Below, piece after piece: positions 1-11,546 of a DNA stretch of 64,000 nt. The notes beneath the pieces are model-generated. The model was given only the letters and a program-made list of their open reading frames with translations. It had not been told where the DNA came from and searched no databases. The position numbers were made by a program, and so were the translations under genes. Location of the stretch: positions 38,832 through 102,831 of the forward strand of contig PYST01000100.1 of NCBI GenBank assembly GCA_003049485.1. Direction: 5' to 3'. This DNA comes from Ophioceras dolichostomum. Taxonomy: Eukaryota > Ascomycota > Sordariomycetes > Magnaporthales > Ophioceraceae. Each line of letters begins with the position of its first letter. Position 1 is the first letter of the stretch.

Positions 1-299
1 CATACTTGAACAGGCCTAGCCGGCGCCGGTAACCTGACGTCCATATTGTCCTGAAAAGTATCCATTGTGGCCCCATTCCTAAACCTCATCTCTTCCAGTT
101 GAGGAATAAGGAACCACGTCCACCAGTCAATTCGAATTCTGCTCGCACTGAACAACACCGAATCGACCGCCAGATACGAGCCAGACATCGAGGACTGAAA
201 ACCACAACAAGACAACCGACCGAGATCTGCTGATAGACCGACAGAGAACCGAGAGATAGGGAACCGATAGAGAACCCACGACCCACGGCAGATAACATA
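1..299 (+). other. 5' flank of the HMG-box gene
   Basis: No gene is seen. The last 100 bases are purine/AC-rich, as in a fungal 5' leader, and lead directly into the ATG at 300. Promoter elements were not identified. Confidence 0.4.
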
Positions 300-2393
300 A
301 TGACGCATAACATGCCACCTTCTCCTGCCTTGACCCAGGGCGGCGAGCCCGACTTGACGGAGCTGGCTCGATATAATGCGCAGGACAACGCCGTTCAGGG
401 GTTGACACTGCCGCCCTCGCGCTTCAGCACCCCAATCCCACCCCAGCCCCAGCCCCAGCCCCTTCACCAGCATCAACCGTCCCCGTATCCCGAGGACGAT
501 GGCCAGTTCGGATTTGGAGACGAGCTGGTACATCAGGTTGGTTATTCGACCACATCAAACCCGCAACTGGGAGACTACTCCAACTACCCCGTAAGTTGCG
601 GCGAGCTTGAGCCCCTTCAGAAGGCGCTAGCCCCTGGGTCCATCGGGTTGCCTCATCAGTACCCCTCTCCCATCCCCAGCAGCACCATGGTTAACAACCA
701 GATGATGCAGGCCCTTGTGCCGTGGGGTTCCCCGGCCGAGTCCCCACCAACGGGCCTACGGCGCAGTGCCCGAAACCACAAGCCGGAAGTTCAAGAAGTC
801 GCCGTCGCTGAAGAGTCCTTGCCCAAGGTGAGAGGCCGCCCTAGGAAGAGGGCCGCCGCCAATGGCAGGGGGAAGGTGGCGATTCCCATGGAAAAGCCTC
901 TCAGCGAGCTCGCCAAGTTTTACGGGGTCAAAGAGGCTCCGGTCCTCGACGTGCCCAAGTTCGTCACCCGTTCGGTCGAGGAGCGCCTGTTGGAGGTCGA
1001 GAACGGCAAGGTCCGCGGCAAGGTCCCGCGGCCGATGAACGCCTTCATGATCTACCGGAAGGCGTACCAGAACGTGGCGAAGAAGATGTCGGCGGAGACC
1101 AACCACCAGATCGTGTCGAGGTACTGCGGCTCCAGCTGGGCACAGGAGTCCGACTCTCTGCGTGAAAAGTTCAGGGAGTGGTCCGCCATAGAGCGCGACA
1201 ACCACTCCAAGGCCTTCCCTGGCTACAAGTTCAAGCCGAGCAAGGCGCCGATCAAAAAGCTGATAAAGGAGGAGCAAATCGCCGCTTGGGACTCGGACTC
1301 GGACGACGAGTACAAGCCCGCCGTGTCCTACAGGGCCGCCGGCACGAAGAGCAACAAGCGCCGTGCGGTCTCGGAGGAGGCGACAGACGACTCACCCCCA
1401 GCTAAGCGCGTCCGCATCGCGGGCCAGCAGGAGGAGCCCGACCTAGCCATGTACCAGCAGCCGCCGCCACTGGACCAGTCGCACATGTACTTGGCCAACG
1501 CGCCATACTACACCGACGCGACCAAGCCGCTCCCGGGCGTGTACGGTAACCTGGGCAGCAGCTACAACTACCTGGGTGCTCACGCCAACGGGACGATCGT
1601 CGACAACCACGGCATGCTGCGCACCACGCCGTCGCCGAGCAACAGCCTCCACCTCGGCGGCCAGCACCACTCGGTGACCGACTATGGCTACCAGGTGGAG
1701 CCGCAACAGCAGCCGCAGCAGCGCTTGATGGACTATAGTGTGTGGGTCGAGAGGATGCGGCAGCAGCAGCAGTTCCAACCGTACCAGCACCAGCACCAGA
1801 ACCAGTACACGCAGCACCCGCAGTACACGCAGGGATACCAGGAGTACCAGCAGCCGCCACCAATCCACCACCAGCCGAGATACGACTCGCCGAGCAGCTA
1901 CGACCGCCGCATCGACCCCGCCCTGCTCGCCGGCAACAGCCCCGACCCAAGCAGGCTACCGGGCAGCGTGGTAGGAGCGGCTTACGGCAGCAGCAGCCCG
2001 GCCCCCGGCGCTGCCGTGGAGGGGGGGCAGGAGCCCGTCGACGACGAGGTGGCCACTCCGGAGCTGCAGCCCACAACAGCCGCAGCAACCGGCATAGACG
2101 CAGTCGGCCAGTACTCGTACGCGGCGGGTCTGCCCGGACTGGACGACGACAGCTTCCTGGATCCGGTCCTCGGGAGGGGCATGTCGCCCGTCGACCCGGA
2201 GCTATTCGAGAGCAGTGAGGGTGGCTGGCACATCAAGGCAAACGAGGACTGGGCAGGGGCTGGAGCAGCTGGGGAGCAGCTGCTGGTTGGTGGTGGCGTT
2301 GGAGGAGCGACGGACGGGGCGGCGGACGTCGTCGACGAGAACACCACCGTCGTCGTCGAGAAGCCCGTCGTCGAGAAGCCGCCCGGAGAGTAG
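300..2393 (+). CDS. HMG-box transcription factor with AT-hook-like motif
   Basis: The 697-aa protein is read here as one open exon. An HMG box of the MATA_HMG/SOX type lies at about residues 244-314, starting RPMNAFMIYRK and ending near FPGYKFKPSK, with the conserved Trp/aromatic core. An AT-hook-like RGRPRKR core is near residue 179. The rest is low complexity: Pro/Gln at the N-terminus, a Gln/Tyr/His-rich middle and an acidic, Gly/Val-rich C-terminus, as in fungal activators. By family it should bind the DNA minor groove and act in the nucleus, perhaps in sexual development like MAT1-2-1 or Ste11-type HMG proteins. It is much longer than MAT1-2-1 and has no MAT-locus neighbours, so it is probably not the mating-type gene. 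A perfect GTAAGT at 591 and a CAG ending at 659 would allow an optional in-frame 69-nt intron. Confidence 0.85.
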   Translation: MTHNMPPSPALTQGGEPDLTELARYNAQDNAVQGLTLPPSRFSTPIPPQPQPQPLHQHQPSPYPEDDGQFGFGDELVHQVGYSTTSNPQLGDYSNYPVSCGELEPLQKALAPGSIGLPHQYPSPIPSSTMVNNQMMQALVPWGSPAESPPTGLRRSARNHKPEVQEVAVAEESLPKVRGRPRKRAAANGRGKVAIPMEKPLSELAKFYGVKEAPVLDVPKFVTRSVEERLLEVENGKVRGKVPRPMNAFMIYRKAYQNVAKKMSAETNHQIVSRYCGSSWAQESDSLREKFREWSAIERDNHSKAFPGYKFKPSKAPIKKLIKEEQIAAWDSDSDDEYKPAVSYRAAGTKSNKRRAVSEEATDDSPPAKRVRIAGQQEEPDLAMYQQPPPLDQSHMYLANAPYYTDATKPLPGVYGNLGSSYNYLGAHANGTIVDNHGMLRTTPSPSNSLHLGGQHHSVTDYGYQVEPQQQPQQRLMDYSVWVERMRQQQQFQPYQHQHQNQYTQHPQYTQGYQEYQQPPPIHHQPRYDSPSSYDRRIDPALLAGNSPDPSRLPGSVVGAAYGSSSPAPGAAVEGGQEPVDDEVATPELQPTTAAATGIDAVGQYSYAAGLPGLDDDSFLDPVLGRGMSPVDPELFESSEGGWHIKANEDWAGAGAAGEQLLVGGGVGGATDGAADVVDENTTVVVEKPVVEKPPGE

Positions 2394-3649
2394 GCGACTG
2401 AGAGCAGCTCGAGTACCTCTTAGACCACCACTTCGCACCACTTGGCTTCCATATGGTATCTCGGGTGGGCTGGGTATCTCTCTGGCTCTTCTTGTCGCTC
2501 GCTCCTCGCATGCTCTGGTCAGCGTCGCGGAGATGGAAAGAGAGCTAGCAAAGGAATGGGGAGAAGAGAAAAAAAAGAAAAGAAAAAACGGAAGAGAAGA
2601 GGAAGACATAGGATGATAGTGACGGCTAGAAGGGAATCTATCTCTCTGACTCTCACTAAACATCCCTGTACCTTACCCATTGTCTACTCTTTGTTCTCCC
2701 ATTAGGTTGTCTCCATTTAGAGTCAGGCGCTCGGAGTTTTCTTTGTCCTTCTTGTTTTCCCTTCTTTGTCTGTCTGCGTCGGGCATGGGACACCAGTCAT
2801 TTTTTTCCACCACATTTATGTGGAGGGAGTTGGGATTTTTTTTTCGTCTTTCGCTTTTTGAATCCTTCGCCATGTAGCCTACCGCTAACCTTTTTTTCTC
2901 TTTGTCAAGATCCATGTATCAACACCCATAAGGCCCTCCCCCTATGTCGTCGATCCATCCGTCGTGCGCATTATGGGCGGGGGGGTTCAAGGGATCTTTG
3001 GGCAACAACGCAAATAATCATGCCTAATTGGAAAAAAGGACAAAAATCTTGGAAACTAATAGCAACTGACTTGTGAGTTCTGTGTCCTATGTGCATGTGA
3101 TCCCTTTTGCCATTATCGTCGCCGTCGTGATAGGAGGGCGTGAGGGGGGGAGGAAAGGGGGGAAAGGGTGAATTGTTTGGCGCTGGGAGAACAATGCCAT
3201 TGTTCTCGAGGTCGAGTTGTCATCTTTTTCATTTTCTGCATCGACGTCAACCCCATTGACATTTCCAAAATTGAAGAGAAGAGCTCTCCTGGCGGACTAA
3301 CGAATTCGCGATGGAGAAGCAAAAGAAAATTGTAAATCGAGCCGAAAACGAAGAGGCAAAGCGCGAAAGAAGAGCAAAGCGTCTTGCCTTTCTCAATTCA
3401 CAAAGAGGCGAGATTGAAGAGTGTCGTCCGAGTTGCTGAATAAAATGCCTCTTGGCCCGACGAAGCGGCCCGATAAGCGCATATATCTGGTAACAGCATT
3501 TCAATGGTAACGCCGCCAAGCAGCTGTAACTCTCTGCACAGATAAACAGGGTGCCTTCCAGCTACAAACTTTCATCCCACACAACAACCTCAGTGGCGTT
3601 GCCTTGCCTTCCGAGTCGTCGACGGTCGACATTACCTGGAAAACCCAAA
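2394..3649. other. Intergenic, HMG gene 3' flank and EMC5 promoter
   Basis: No supported gene. The first part holds A/G-rich and T-rich tracts (around 2560-2600 and 2800-2900), consistent with 3' UTR or terminator sequence. The last 150 bases precede the EMC5 start. Confidence 0.4.
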
Positions 3650-4245
3650 ATGACGTTCATCTCCAAGTCGATAACGACCTTCGGTCTAGTGCTGCTCGCG
3701 CACGCGTAAGTCCTATTTGCCCCGGATGTCTACCTGGAATCTAGCCCACTGTCCCCTTCCATCACCCTCCATTCGTTCGCTCGCCCACTCACTCACTCAC
3801 ACCCACTCTCTCTCTCTCTCTCTTCACCAGATGCTATTCCGCGCACGAGCACTCCGCCCTCCAAGCAGCAGCCGTCGGATCCGCAGCGACAACGACCACC
3901 ACCACATCAACAACGGCCGGCGCCGGTACCGCCGCGTCTGCTGCCAAGCTGCCGCTCGACATCTCGATCGAGACGGTCGTCGCGCTGGTGGTCGTCTGCC
4001 TGGGCCTCGTGGCCGGCACCCCGGCCCTGCGGCCCATCCAGTGGCGCGAGTGGGCGGGCAAGATCGAGCGCGAGGGCGAGGAGGAAGGGTTCGCGGCGAG
4101 CAGGAGCAGCAGGAACGATTTCGTCGGGAATCCGTTCCGGTACCTGGAGAGCCGGCCGGGGTTCGTGGATATCAGGAGGCAGAGGATGGAGTTTGCGGGT
4201 TGGGTTAAGGCTGGTGGTGGGAGTGGTAGTGGTGATGCGAAATAG
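3650..4245 (+). CDS. EMC5: ER membrane protein complex subunit 5 (EMC5/MMGT family)
   Basis: Two exons, 3650-3705 and 3831-4245, give 156 aa. The intron (GTAAGT to CACCAG) carries ACTC and TC repeats just before its acceptor. The protein opens with a hydrophobic segment (MTFISKSITTFGLVLLAHA). A Thr/Ala-rich loop follows, then a second membrane segment (TVVALVVVCLGLVAGTPAL) running into the family motif LRPIQWREW. The C-terminal tail holds NPFRYLESRPGFVDIR, typical of fungal EMC5. EMC5 is a membrane subunit of the ER membrane protein complex, which inserts and stabilises multipass proteins; the family is also annotated as a membrane magnesium transporter. The start was chosen because it gives the expected N-terminal helix and joins in phase with exon 2. 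Confidence 0.88.
3706..3830 (+). other. EMC5 intron with ACTC/TC repeats
   Basis: Starts GTAAGT and ends CACCAG. A run of ACTC units followed by about 9 CT dinucleotides (3788-3823) forms an unusually long pyrimidine tract before the acceptor. Confidence 0.8.
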
Positions 4246-4954
4246 CGTGCTGAATGGGTTCATGGGTTCTGGGGGCTTACTCTATAGAATTCCTTATAGG
4301 ATGGGTTGGCTGCCTGCCTGCCTGCCCACCTACTAGGTATGATGGGCACTAGGGACTTCCACGGCATCATTTTGTACTGGAGCAGCCGTGCTGTGTAATA
4401 CCACTATACACTAAATGGCGCCCTCTACATACAGCCTCGCGGCGGCTTGGAGAAGCTGTCAGTCCGCTGTGAATCAACCCAACTTCACAGTTCGTCCATA
4501 ACATAATAGGAAGGGGCAGCGAGTCTAGGTGGTTTCCTGGTATGTCGGTTTTTCAATGAGCTCTTACCTATTCGGTCCATCGGCGCCTTCCCTAGGAGAT
4601 TGCTCAGGGCTTGTTTCCGCCCCTACTGTGGCATAGATTGGAAGTCACGATCGGGAGTGTGCCTAAAATAGAAGTGACGCTGGCCATCGACACCTCCGTC
4701 TGGTGTTATTTGTCTCACGCTTTACTTGTCTCCCACTTATCTTCTCCCCTCTCCCCCAGCTGCACGGCCTCGTCCGTACTTCCTCGCTGAAGTCACCACT
4801 AGGTACCTAGGCGATTGTCGCCCGTGGTTCGTAGCACGGCCTCACCTCCGCTACTTCACTGCCACTAGCATTGCGATCGCCTTACTGCTTGTGAGAGAAT
4901 TTTAGGAGCGGTGGCATAGGTAGGCATTGCCTAGTTCCGCCCCCATAGTCGATC
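4246..4954. other. Intergenic EMC5-MSH5
   Basis: No gene is seen. It contains short TGCC repeats (4311-4325) and CCTA/TAGG-type words (for example 4329-4336 and 4801-4811). Confidence 0.4.
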
Positions 4955-7900
4955 ATGAACTCGGCAGGGCGCTCCCGGACTCGGGGCCGGGACAATACTC
5001 CAAGGGTCCGTACGCCGACCCCTTTCCCAGGACGTGGACGAGGATCCACGTATGGAGGGATTCAGCCTCGCCGCTCTTCGACCCATCGGGACCGCTCCTC
5101 GTCGGCCCAACGGAACCCATTCGCGTCAGCTGCCCGGAACGGTCTGACGCCGGCTCGTCGCGAACATCTGACTGGTGCAATTGCCTCGTCTGCACTGTCG
5201 CAGTCATCCCAGAGAACAGCAGGTTCAAGTGCTCCCTCCCGACACACTCAAAGCGACCGCCGAGCGGGGCCTACAGTTATGGCAGGCGAGGTTGGCTATG
5301 TCTCCGAGACAGCGGATGAAGTGAGCTGCTCCGCCGAGGTCATCTTAGCACTTGATATGCGGCGCAACGGAACGCTAGGGTCCGCCTACTACGTTGCATT
5401 CGAGCAGAGGCTCTACGTCCAGCAAGACATCCCGACGACAGGGACGGAGCTCGTCGGGCTCCTCCTCGTCCAGGTCCAGCCCACGACTGTTATTGTGCCG
5501 AATCGCATCTCCGACGAGCTGCTTGCCTATCTCAAGGACGGTACTCAGAGCGTGGAAGGCAGCAGTGCCGGTGAGTACGCCTGGTTTTTCTCGGCGTCAC
5601 GGTGAAACCCTAGAAGGGAACTAACAGCAAGCAGATAGCCGTATCAACGGGGCTTATACAGTCCACACAATCGGCTCGTCAGAGTTCAATCCGGTTGTTG
5701 CCAAGGAGAAGTTGGGGAGCCTCGCGCTTGACACGGGCAGTCGCGCAAAGATGACGATCATAGCAGCGGGCGAGAAAAATGACGGATCCAGCACATTTCT
5801 CAAATTTGGGCCGCTTGGTGATCAATTCCAGGGTCAAGTCTCCGTAAGTTCTTCCGTCACATGTGTTTTTGTGTTATCCATGCCGCTTTTGCGCAGCACC
5901 TTCATCTGACAACTCCTGTCACTCGGTAGATTGGATGTGCTGGTGCCGTACTGGGTCACCTGAACCGGCGGGCAACAGCGGAGTACCTTCCGGGTGAGTC
6001 GGATGAGCTGCATGAGCTCCAAGTGCGGTATATCACGACATTCTGTCTTGGTAAATCCATGTTCGTCAACCACGACACTCACCACTCCCTTGACATTACC
6101 CGATCTGAGCTTCATCCGAGCGGCCGCAGCTCAGGCGCGAAGGAGGGCCTCTCCGTATATGGTGTTTTCCGGAAACAAGCAAGCACTCCCCAGGGCAAGC
6201 TGAAGCTCCACCAGATGCTTCTCCGTCCAAGCACCGACCTGGATCTCCTTGAAGGGCGGCATCGGGCTGTCGCTGCCCTCGTCCGGCCAGAGAACAGCCG
6301 GAACATGCGGTCGATCAGAAAGAAGCTTAGGACAATCAAGGACATGCACTCGACCATCCAAAACCTCCACAAAGGTCTCGACAGAACGGCTCTGACGAAG
6401 TCTGGCGCGAAAGGAGTCTGGCGGCATCTGGCGACCTTCTCAAAGTCCACTGTGGAGCTTTTCGGTGCCATCCGCGCTCTAGCTGGGGTAAACAAGCTCC
6501 CGATCATTGAACAGGTTCGTTGTCCGAATCCAAGATGCTTCCTTTGCGTGTGTTCTCCGTGTTCTCCCGGAAAATTCAATAGCTGAGAAAGCCTTAGATG
6601 ATGAGAGAAGTTCGCGTTGCCGACATGATGACAGTCGGGAAGATGGTAGTCGACCACATTGACTTTGAGGGCTCAGCAACCGGCGGACGGACCGTGGTCC
6701 TTCGAGGGGCTGACGATCGGTTGGATGAGTGCAGACGCCAATACGAGGGTGTGGGTGATCTGCTCAGCCATGTCAAAGCTGGTCTGATTGCGGAAGTCCC
6801 GGGTTGGGCTCGCGGACTTATAGAGGATTGTAAGTACGATGTGGGAAGGGGCTTCTTGACCGTCGTGATGGCAGAGGACATGGGAAGTCAGGAGCCGTGC
6901 TACGAGGGAGAAGAGTTGAACGATGACTTTTGGGAGATGGATCACTCCCTTGATGGCAAGTGTTACTTCAAAAACAATGCCATGCGAGAGCTTGACCGCC
7001 AGTATCCTGACCTGTTTTTCCACATTGGCGGTAAGTTTCAGCTCTTTCCCTCAATATCGATATGTGTACACAATTTGGTATATCTAGATCGCTGACACCT
7101 ACGGCCAGACGTGGAGGTTGAGATCCTCCATAACCTTCGATGCGCGATCCTTGAGCACGAAGAGGCGATACTGCTGGCGTCCAACTTCTGGGGCGAGTTT
7201 GATTGCCTTGCCGCCATGGCTGCAGTCGCGGAGATAGAGCGACTCACCGAACCCAGGATGACGACCTCGAATGTCATCAAGATTGAGGGTGGCCGCCACT
7301 TCCTCTACGAGCGAGTTGTGGACACGTCGTTTGTGGCGAACGACTGCTTCCTCGCGGGAGGTCCCGGAGATGCTGAGCATCGGGAGAGCGATGGGCACCG
7401 AGAGAGCTCGCCCTTCGCCTCCAGCTCTGTTCGAGCAGATACGCCCAGTATGATGTTGCTGACAGGCCCAAACAACTCGGGCAAAAGCGTCTATCTCAAG
7501 CAAGTGGCACTCATCGTCTACCTGGCACACGTCGGAAGCTTCGTCCCTGCAGCCAGGGCCACCATTGGCGTCGTGGATCGGATCTTAACTAGGGTCTCGA
7601 CCCGCGAGAGCGTCTCCCGTCAAGAGAGTGCCTTCGTGATCGACCTCCGTCAAGTCAAGCATGCGGTCGACACTGCTACACGCCGGAGCCTAGTCCTCAT
7701 CGACGAATTCGGGAAGGGCACCAATCCCGTAGATGGCGCAGCTCTGGCCGCGGCTGTGTTCCGCCACTTCGCGGCATTGCCTGACGACAAGAGGCCCAAG
7801 GTGCTCGCCGCCACCCACTTTCACGAGATCTACCAGCACGGCTTTCTCAACGGCTTGCCGTCGCTCAGATACATGCACATGGAGGTCACGGTCGACTACA

Positions 7901-8331
7901 AGGCCAGAGAGAGGACCAATCAAGTCGCATACCTGTACAACCTCAAGCCGGGATGGTGCACCTCCAGCTTCGGCACAATCTGCGCGGCGCTGAACGGAAT
8001 CGACGATAAGGTCCTGCAACGGGCCGAGGAGATCAATCTCCTCTTAGCCCGAGGAGAAAACCTCCAGGCCGCGTGCGCGAAACTGTCCCTGGCGGACCAG
8101 AAAGAGTTGGCGGACGCCGAGGTCATTGCCCGAGCGTTTGTCGCGGCGAAGATACCGGATCCTGACAACCCGAAGCCCGGCGAGGAGACTTGTCGAGAGA
8201 TGTTACGCCGGATTCTCAGCTTGAAGGCTGAGGACTCGGAGGAGTCGTCTGCCACTCCTGCTCCCGCCCAGTCCGAGTCGCAGATATCTGGCACTTGGTC
8301 GTCGCCGAGTGTCCCCAATTCACTCTCGTGA
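4955..8331 (+). CDS. MSH5: MutS homologue 5, meiotic crossover factor
   Basis: Five exons (4955-5570, 5635-5843, 5930-6514, 6598-7030, 7109-8331) join in phase to 1021 aa. The MutS ATPase is in the last exon: Walker A GPNNSGKS, then the MSH5-like YLKQVALIVYLAHVGSFVPA, the SAFVIDLRQV signature region, Walker B SLVLIDEFGKGT, and ATHFHEIY. The core and lever regions lie in exons 2-4. There is no mismatch-binding N-terminal domain with a Phe-X-Glu, as expected for MSH4/MSH5. By family, MSH5 pairs with MSH4 as a sliding clamp on recombination intermediates and stabilises interfering crossovers in meiosis. The first ~110 residues are an Arg/Ser/Thr-rich, probably disordered extension. A short Ser/Glu-rich tail ends the protein. 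Confidence 0.93.
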
Positions 8332-10767
8332 GCCCGCTGATAGCGTACTCGTGCCGTCGGATGCTGCCCGACTGCCGTCCGTCGACTAGAGTAGCCCTTT
8401 TGGAGCCCGGATGTCGTGTTGCTGCCTTTCTAGTGCTACCGCATTGTATTGAGAACTAGAGAACTTTTGGTCTGGAGGACGAACCCTCTGCCTTCTAGCA
8501 CACTCCTTCGCTTTCCTCCGCCTCCATTTGCCTTTCTTCGACAGCTAAGCTGCTCGAACTCGTCTGCATCTGCCGTTTACCTTTATTGCCGTCGTGCCTC
8601 TGTCTTTCGGATGACAGAACGGCAGATTTCTGGACCACGATCTGGTGGATCTCATATCCATTACGGATTCACATCAACAACCTCTAAGAGCACATCGCAC
8701 TGACAACACATGGAGACATGCTACCTGGCACATCGTTTGCACATCGTTTGCGATATTTTGGTCTCTGGGCTCCATACAGTTCTATGTACAGTAATAAATC
8801 ACGACACAGAAACAGTTTGGGCCAATGGAATCACATACCCCAACACTGGGTCCCAGAAAGCTGCTTGTCTGGAACCTGCATCGTTTCGGATCTGCGCTTG
8901 GCCATTCGAGAATCAAGCGGACTGCCTTTCCGCATGCGGCTCTGCAACTAGCTAGTGTTTTCTTCAATTACCAGGCTGACAACCACCTTACGTGACGTCA
9001 ACTCCATTGGTGGCCCTATCCTTTCTTCGTACGCATCGAAGTCCAAGATCGCCGGCAGGCTCCGGGGTGGACCCCGGCTTTGTCTCCGTTTCCCATTGAC
9101 AAATATAAACCTCATGGTTCTGTGAGCGAGTCGGACTTGGCCGCGACTTTGGGTACAGTGCATGAAACCCTCGATCGAGAAACGACTGGCCACCCTCGCC
9201 AAGCCGAGACACACAACGAAGCGCGTTTCTCCCTCTCACCTTCTCAGCGCCTGATGGGCAATGGGATGGCCGAGCTAGAACGAATTCGAGAAGAGCCTTG
9301 GAGGACCACTCGAGGTGGTGTTGGGATGACAGCGTCTCATGGGGAGGCAAGCGCCTCCGAGAACAGAGATGATGCCTGCCCCTTCGCCTATAACCCCGAA
9401 GAGCCAGCCAGCCAGCTTGCGCGTCTTTTCATGGGCAACAGAAAATGCATGAATGGCGGACGCGCAGTTCATAGTCTTTGATTCTAAGCAGTTGCTTGCT
9501 ATGGCGGCTCGCTCCCACTTCGGTGGGAGGCAGATAGTGGAGAGTGGATATGGCTCTGCCCTCGTCGTCGTCGCCTTTGGGCTTCGCCAACAGCATTAGT
9601 ATTGCCGTCGACTTTCTTTGCATCGCCGCCCACAACGGAGAGATATCCCCCACATGCCGAGCTTCGCTACAGCCAGCGGAGTGGCGACAGTCACTACTCC
9701 TCCTCCCTCTTGTTGTTCTTCCCTGTCCATTCAACAATTTTGGGCCGAGCCTGAGACCGTCAACGGTTCAGCATCCGTTCCGCCTCAACACATCGACATG
9801 CCCTTCACACTTCCAAGCTCGCTCGCGGACCGGGCTCTGGGGCTCTAGGGCTCTGGGCAGCTGCTTCTTTCCAACAAAAAGGGCAAGAAATACCGCATGC
9901 ACGGATCGACCAGCCCTGTTTTTAATCTATTCTTAACTTGAGACCACAAAAAAGTTGTGGGTAAGTGTTCCATCTCGGGAAGTTTGATCGCTCAGTCTAG
10001 TTCGACTGTTCGAGAGTCCTGTCGACGTCCACAGTCACACCGTCGCTCGCGTGAGGCGTGCTGTCTCTGCCCTGTTCAGCGTCCACCGGCTACCCTCGTC
10101 GCCTCATCAGCGAGTCCAGCTATGCATGCATACGGGGCAAGGCATGTGGAGGCGCGTCCGAAGAGGTCCCGGCCAAGCAACGCCTGCCGGGCGGCTCTCC
10201 CAGGTTCTCCACGACTCGAACGCTGGTGGGGTGTGATTGTGTCACACCCTCACCATCACAGCAAAAATCCCCGACAAAGCGGAGCTTGAGCGGGCCTGTC
10301 CTTGTCCTCCCTTGTCCCTTGCGTTCCGATGCCAAGCCATGACATCCGTGAGCATCGATCCGTTGTCGACCTCCGCAGCGGGAAGTATGCTGCAGGGTGA
10401 TGGGGATGCGTGTGGTGGTGTGGTGGTGCGGTTCACGCGTTGCCCAGGAAGTTGGAAACATGGCTCTATTAAAGAGTCGTCCCTCTCCTCCTTTCCCCGA
10501 TCTTGGAATGGTTCTTTTCATTGCGTTATTCTTGGTCTTCTATCCTCAACAAGGCAAGCCCTTTTCTATATCACCTTCGGTACTCGTTCCATTCTTATTC
10601 GTTGATCGAACTGCTTTTTATACAACCGCTTTTAATACCCCTGAGTACTCAAGATACTTAACGACCACCACCTATCCTCCCCGGCCAAGACCCTCTCTGT
10701 CTGCCTCCATCATCACCACTCTACCAACCAGACTACCCTCTTCAACCACCCACCCGCAACAGCCAAC
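8332..10767. other. Long intergenic stretch, MSH5 3' flank to the GN-repeat gene
   Basis: No ORF here has family signatures or fungal-type codon use. It holds an AATAAA-like word near 8791, a perfect stem capped by TTCG at 9512-9529, and a small inverted repeat GTGTGA/TCACAC at 10231-10247. The last 150 bases (AT-rich, then C/A/T-rich) look like the promoter and leader of the next gene. Confidence 0.4.
9512..9529. other. Perfect hairpin with TTCG tetraloop
   Basis: CTCCCAC-TTCG-GTGGGAG forms a 7-bp stem closed by C-G around a UUCG loop, a very stable RNA fold on the + strand. It lies in a gene-free stretch and no flanking structure was recognised. Confidence 0.4.
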
Positions 10768-11191
10768 ATGAAGCTCACTTCCGTCGCCGCTCTTGGCCTT
10801 GCCACCCTGGCTGTCGCCGCTGTAAGCCGAACCCCAACGACATATTCACTACTACCGAGTCTTCTCATCCTACCTGCCGTCCTGGCGGTCCAAACATCAC
10901 GAAGACAGATGCATGCATGCGTGGCAGGGGGGAGAAACACTAAGAAAAAACCCCCAGACCAAGCAAGATCAACCGTTACTAACCCCAGTCTCCCACACCA
11001 CTCCAGTCCCACCCACAAGTGGCCGAACGCGCAGCCATCACCGCAGCGCCCCAGCTCATGCCACGCTACCCGGCCGGAGACGAGATCGCCGCCGAGCAGC
11101 AGCAGCCCCAGCTAGACGCTCGACAACGCAACGGCGGCAGCAAGGACAGCAACTCGACCACGACTGCCACGGGCGGTAGCGGCAGCGGAAG

Positions 11192-11243
<52 letters not shown>

Positions 11244-11546
11244 GGCGGCAATGGCAATGGCGGCGGGCGCAGGTCCAACTCGACCTCCTCGGGAGCCGCC
11301 CAGGGCTCTGGCTCGGGCGGCGGCAGGGCGACGCGCAGCAGCTCCGGCTCCGGCTCGGGGGCGACGGCCACGGGGGGCGGCGGCAGGGGGGCGTCGTCGT
11401 CGTCCAGCCCTTCGGCTACCAGCCCCGTCACTGTCAACGGCGCGGGAGGTCGGCCGCAGGATCATCTGCTCTTCTCTGCGGGCGGCGCTGGCGGGTTCGT
11501 CACTGTTGCGGGGTTGGGTGTTGCTTTTGCGGTGTTTGTGATGTGA
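10768..11546 (+). CDS. Small secreted Gly/Asn/Ser-rich protein, probably GPI-anchored
   Basis: Two exons, 10768-10821 and 11007-11546, give 197 aa; the intron is GTAAGC to CTCCAG. MKLTSVAALGLATLAVAA is a clear signal peptide and exactly fills exon 1. After a short Gln-rich region come eight Gly-Asn units, then Gly/Ser/Thr/Arg-rich sequence with several N-S-T sites. A hydrophobic C-terminus (AGGFVTVAGLGVAFAVFVM) resembles a GPI-attachment tail. The expected place is plasma membrane or cell wall; the role is unknown. An acceptor at 11019 was rejected because it breaks the frame. The repeat is nearly pure at the DNA level, so its length may vary between strains. Confidence 0.72.
11193..11240 (+). 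repeat. GGCAAC hexanucleotide repeat, 8 copies
   Basis: Eight uninterrupted in-frame GGCAAC units encode Gly-Asn. Imperfect GGC/AAT units follow to about 11265. Confidence 0.9.

Noticed and set aside
9080..9481. 133-codon + ORF in the MSH5 3' flank
   Set aside because: The composition looks plausible but there is no homology I recognise and no signal, intron or promoter support.
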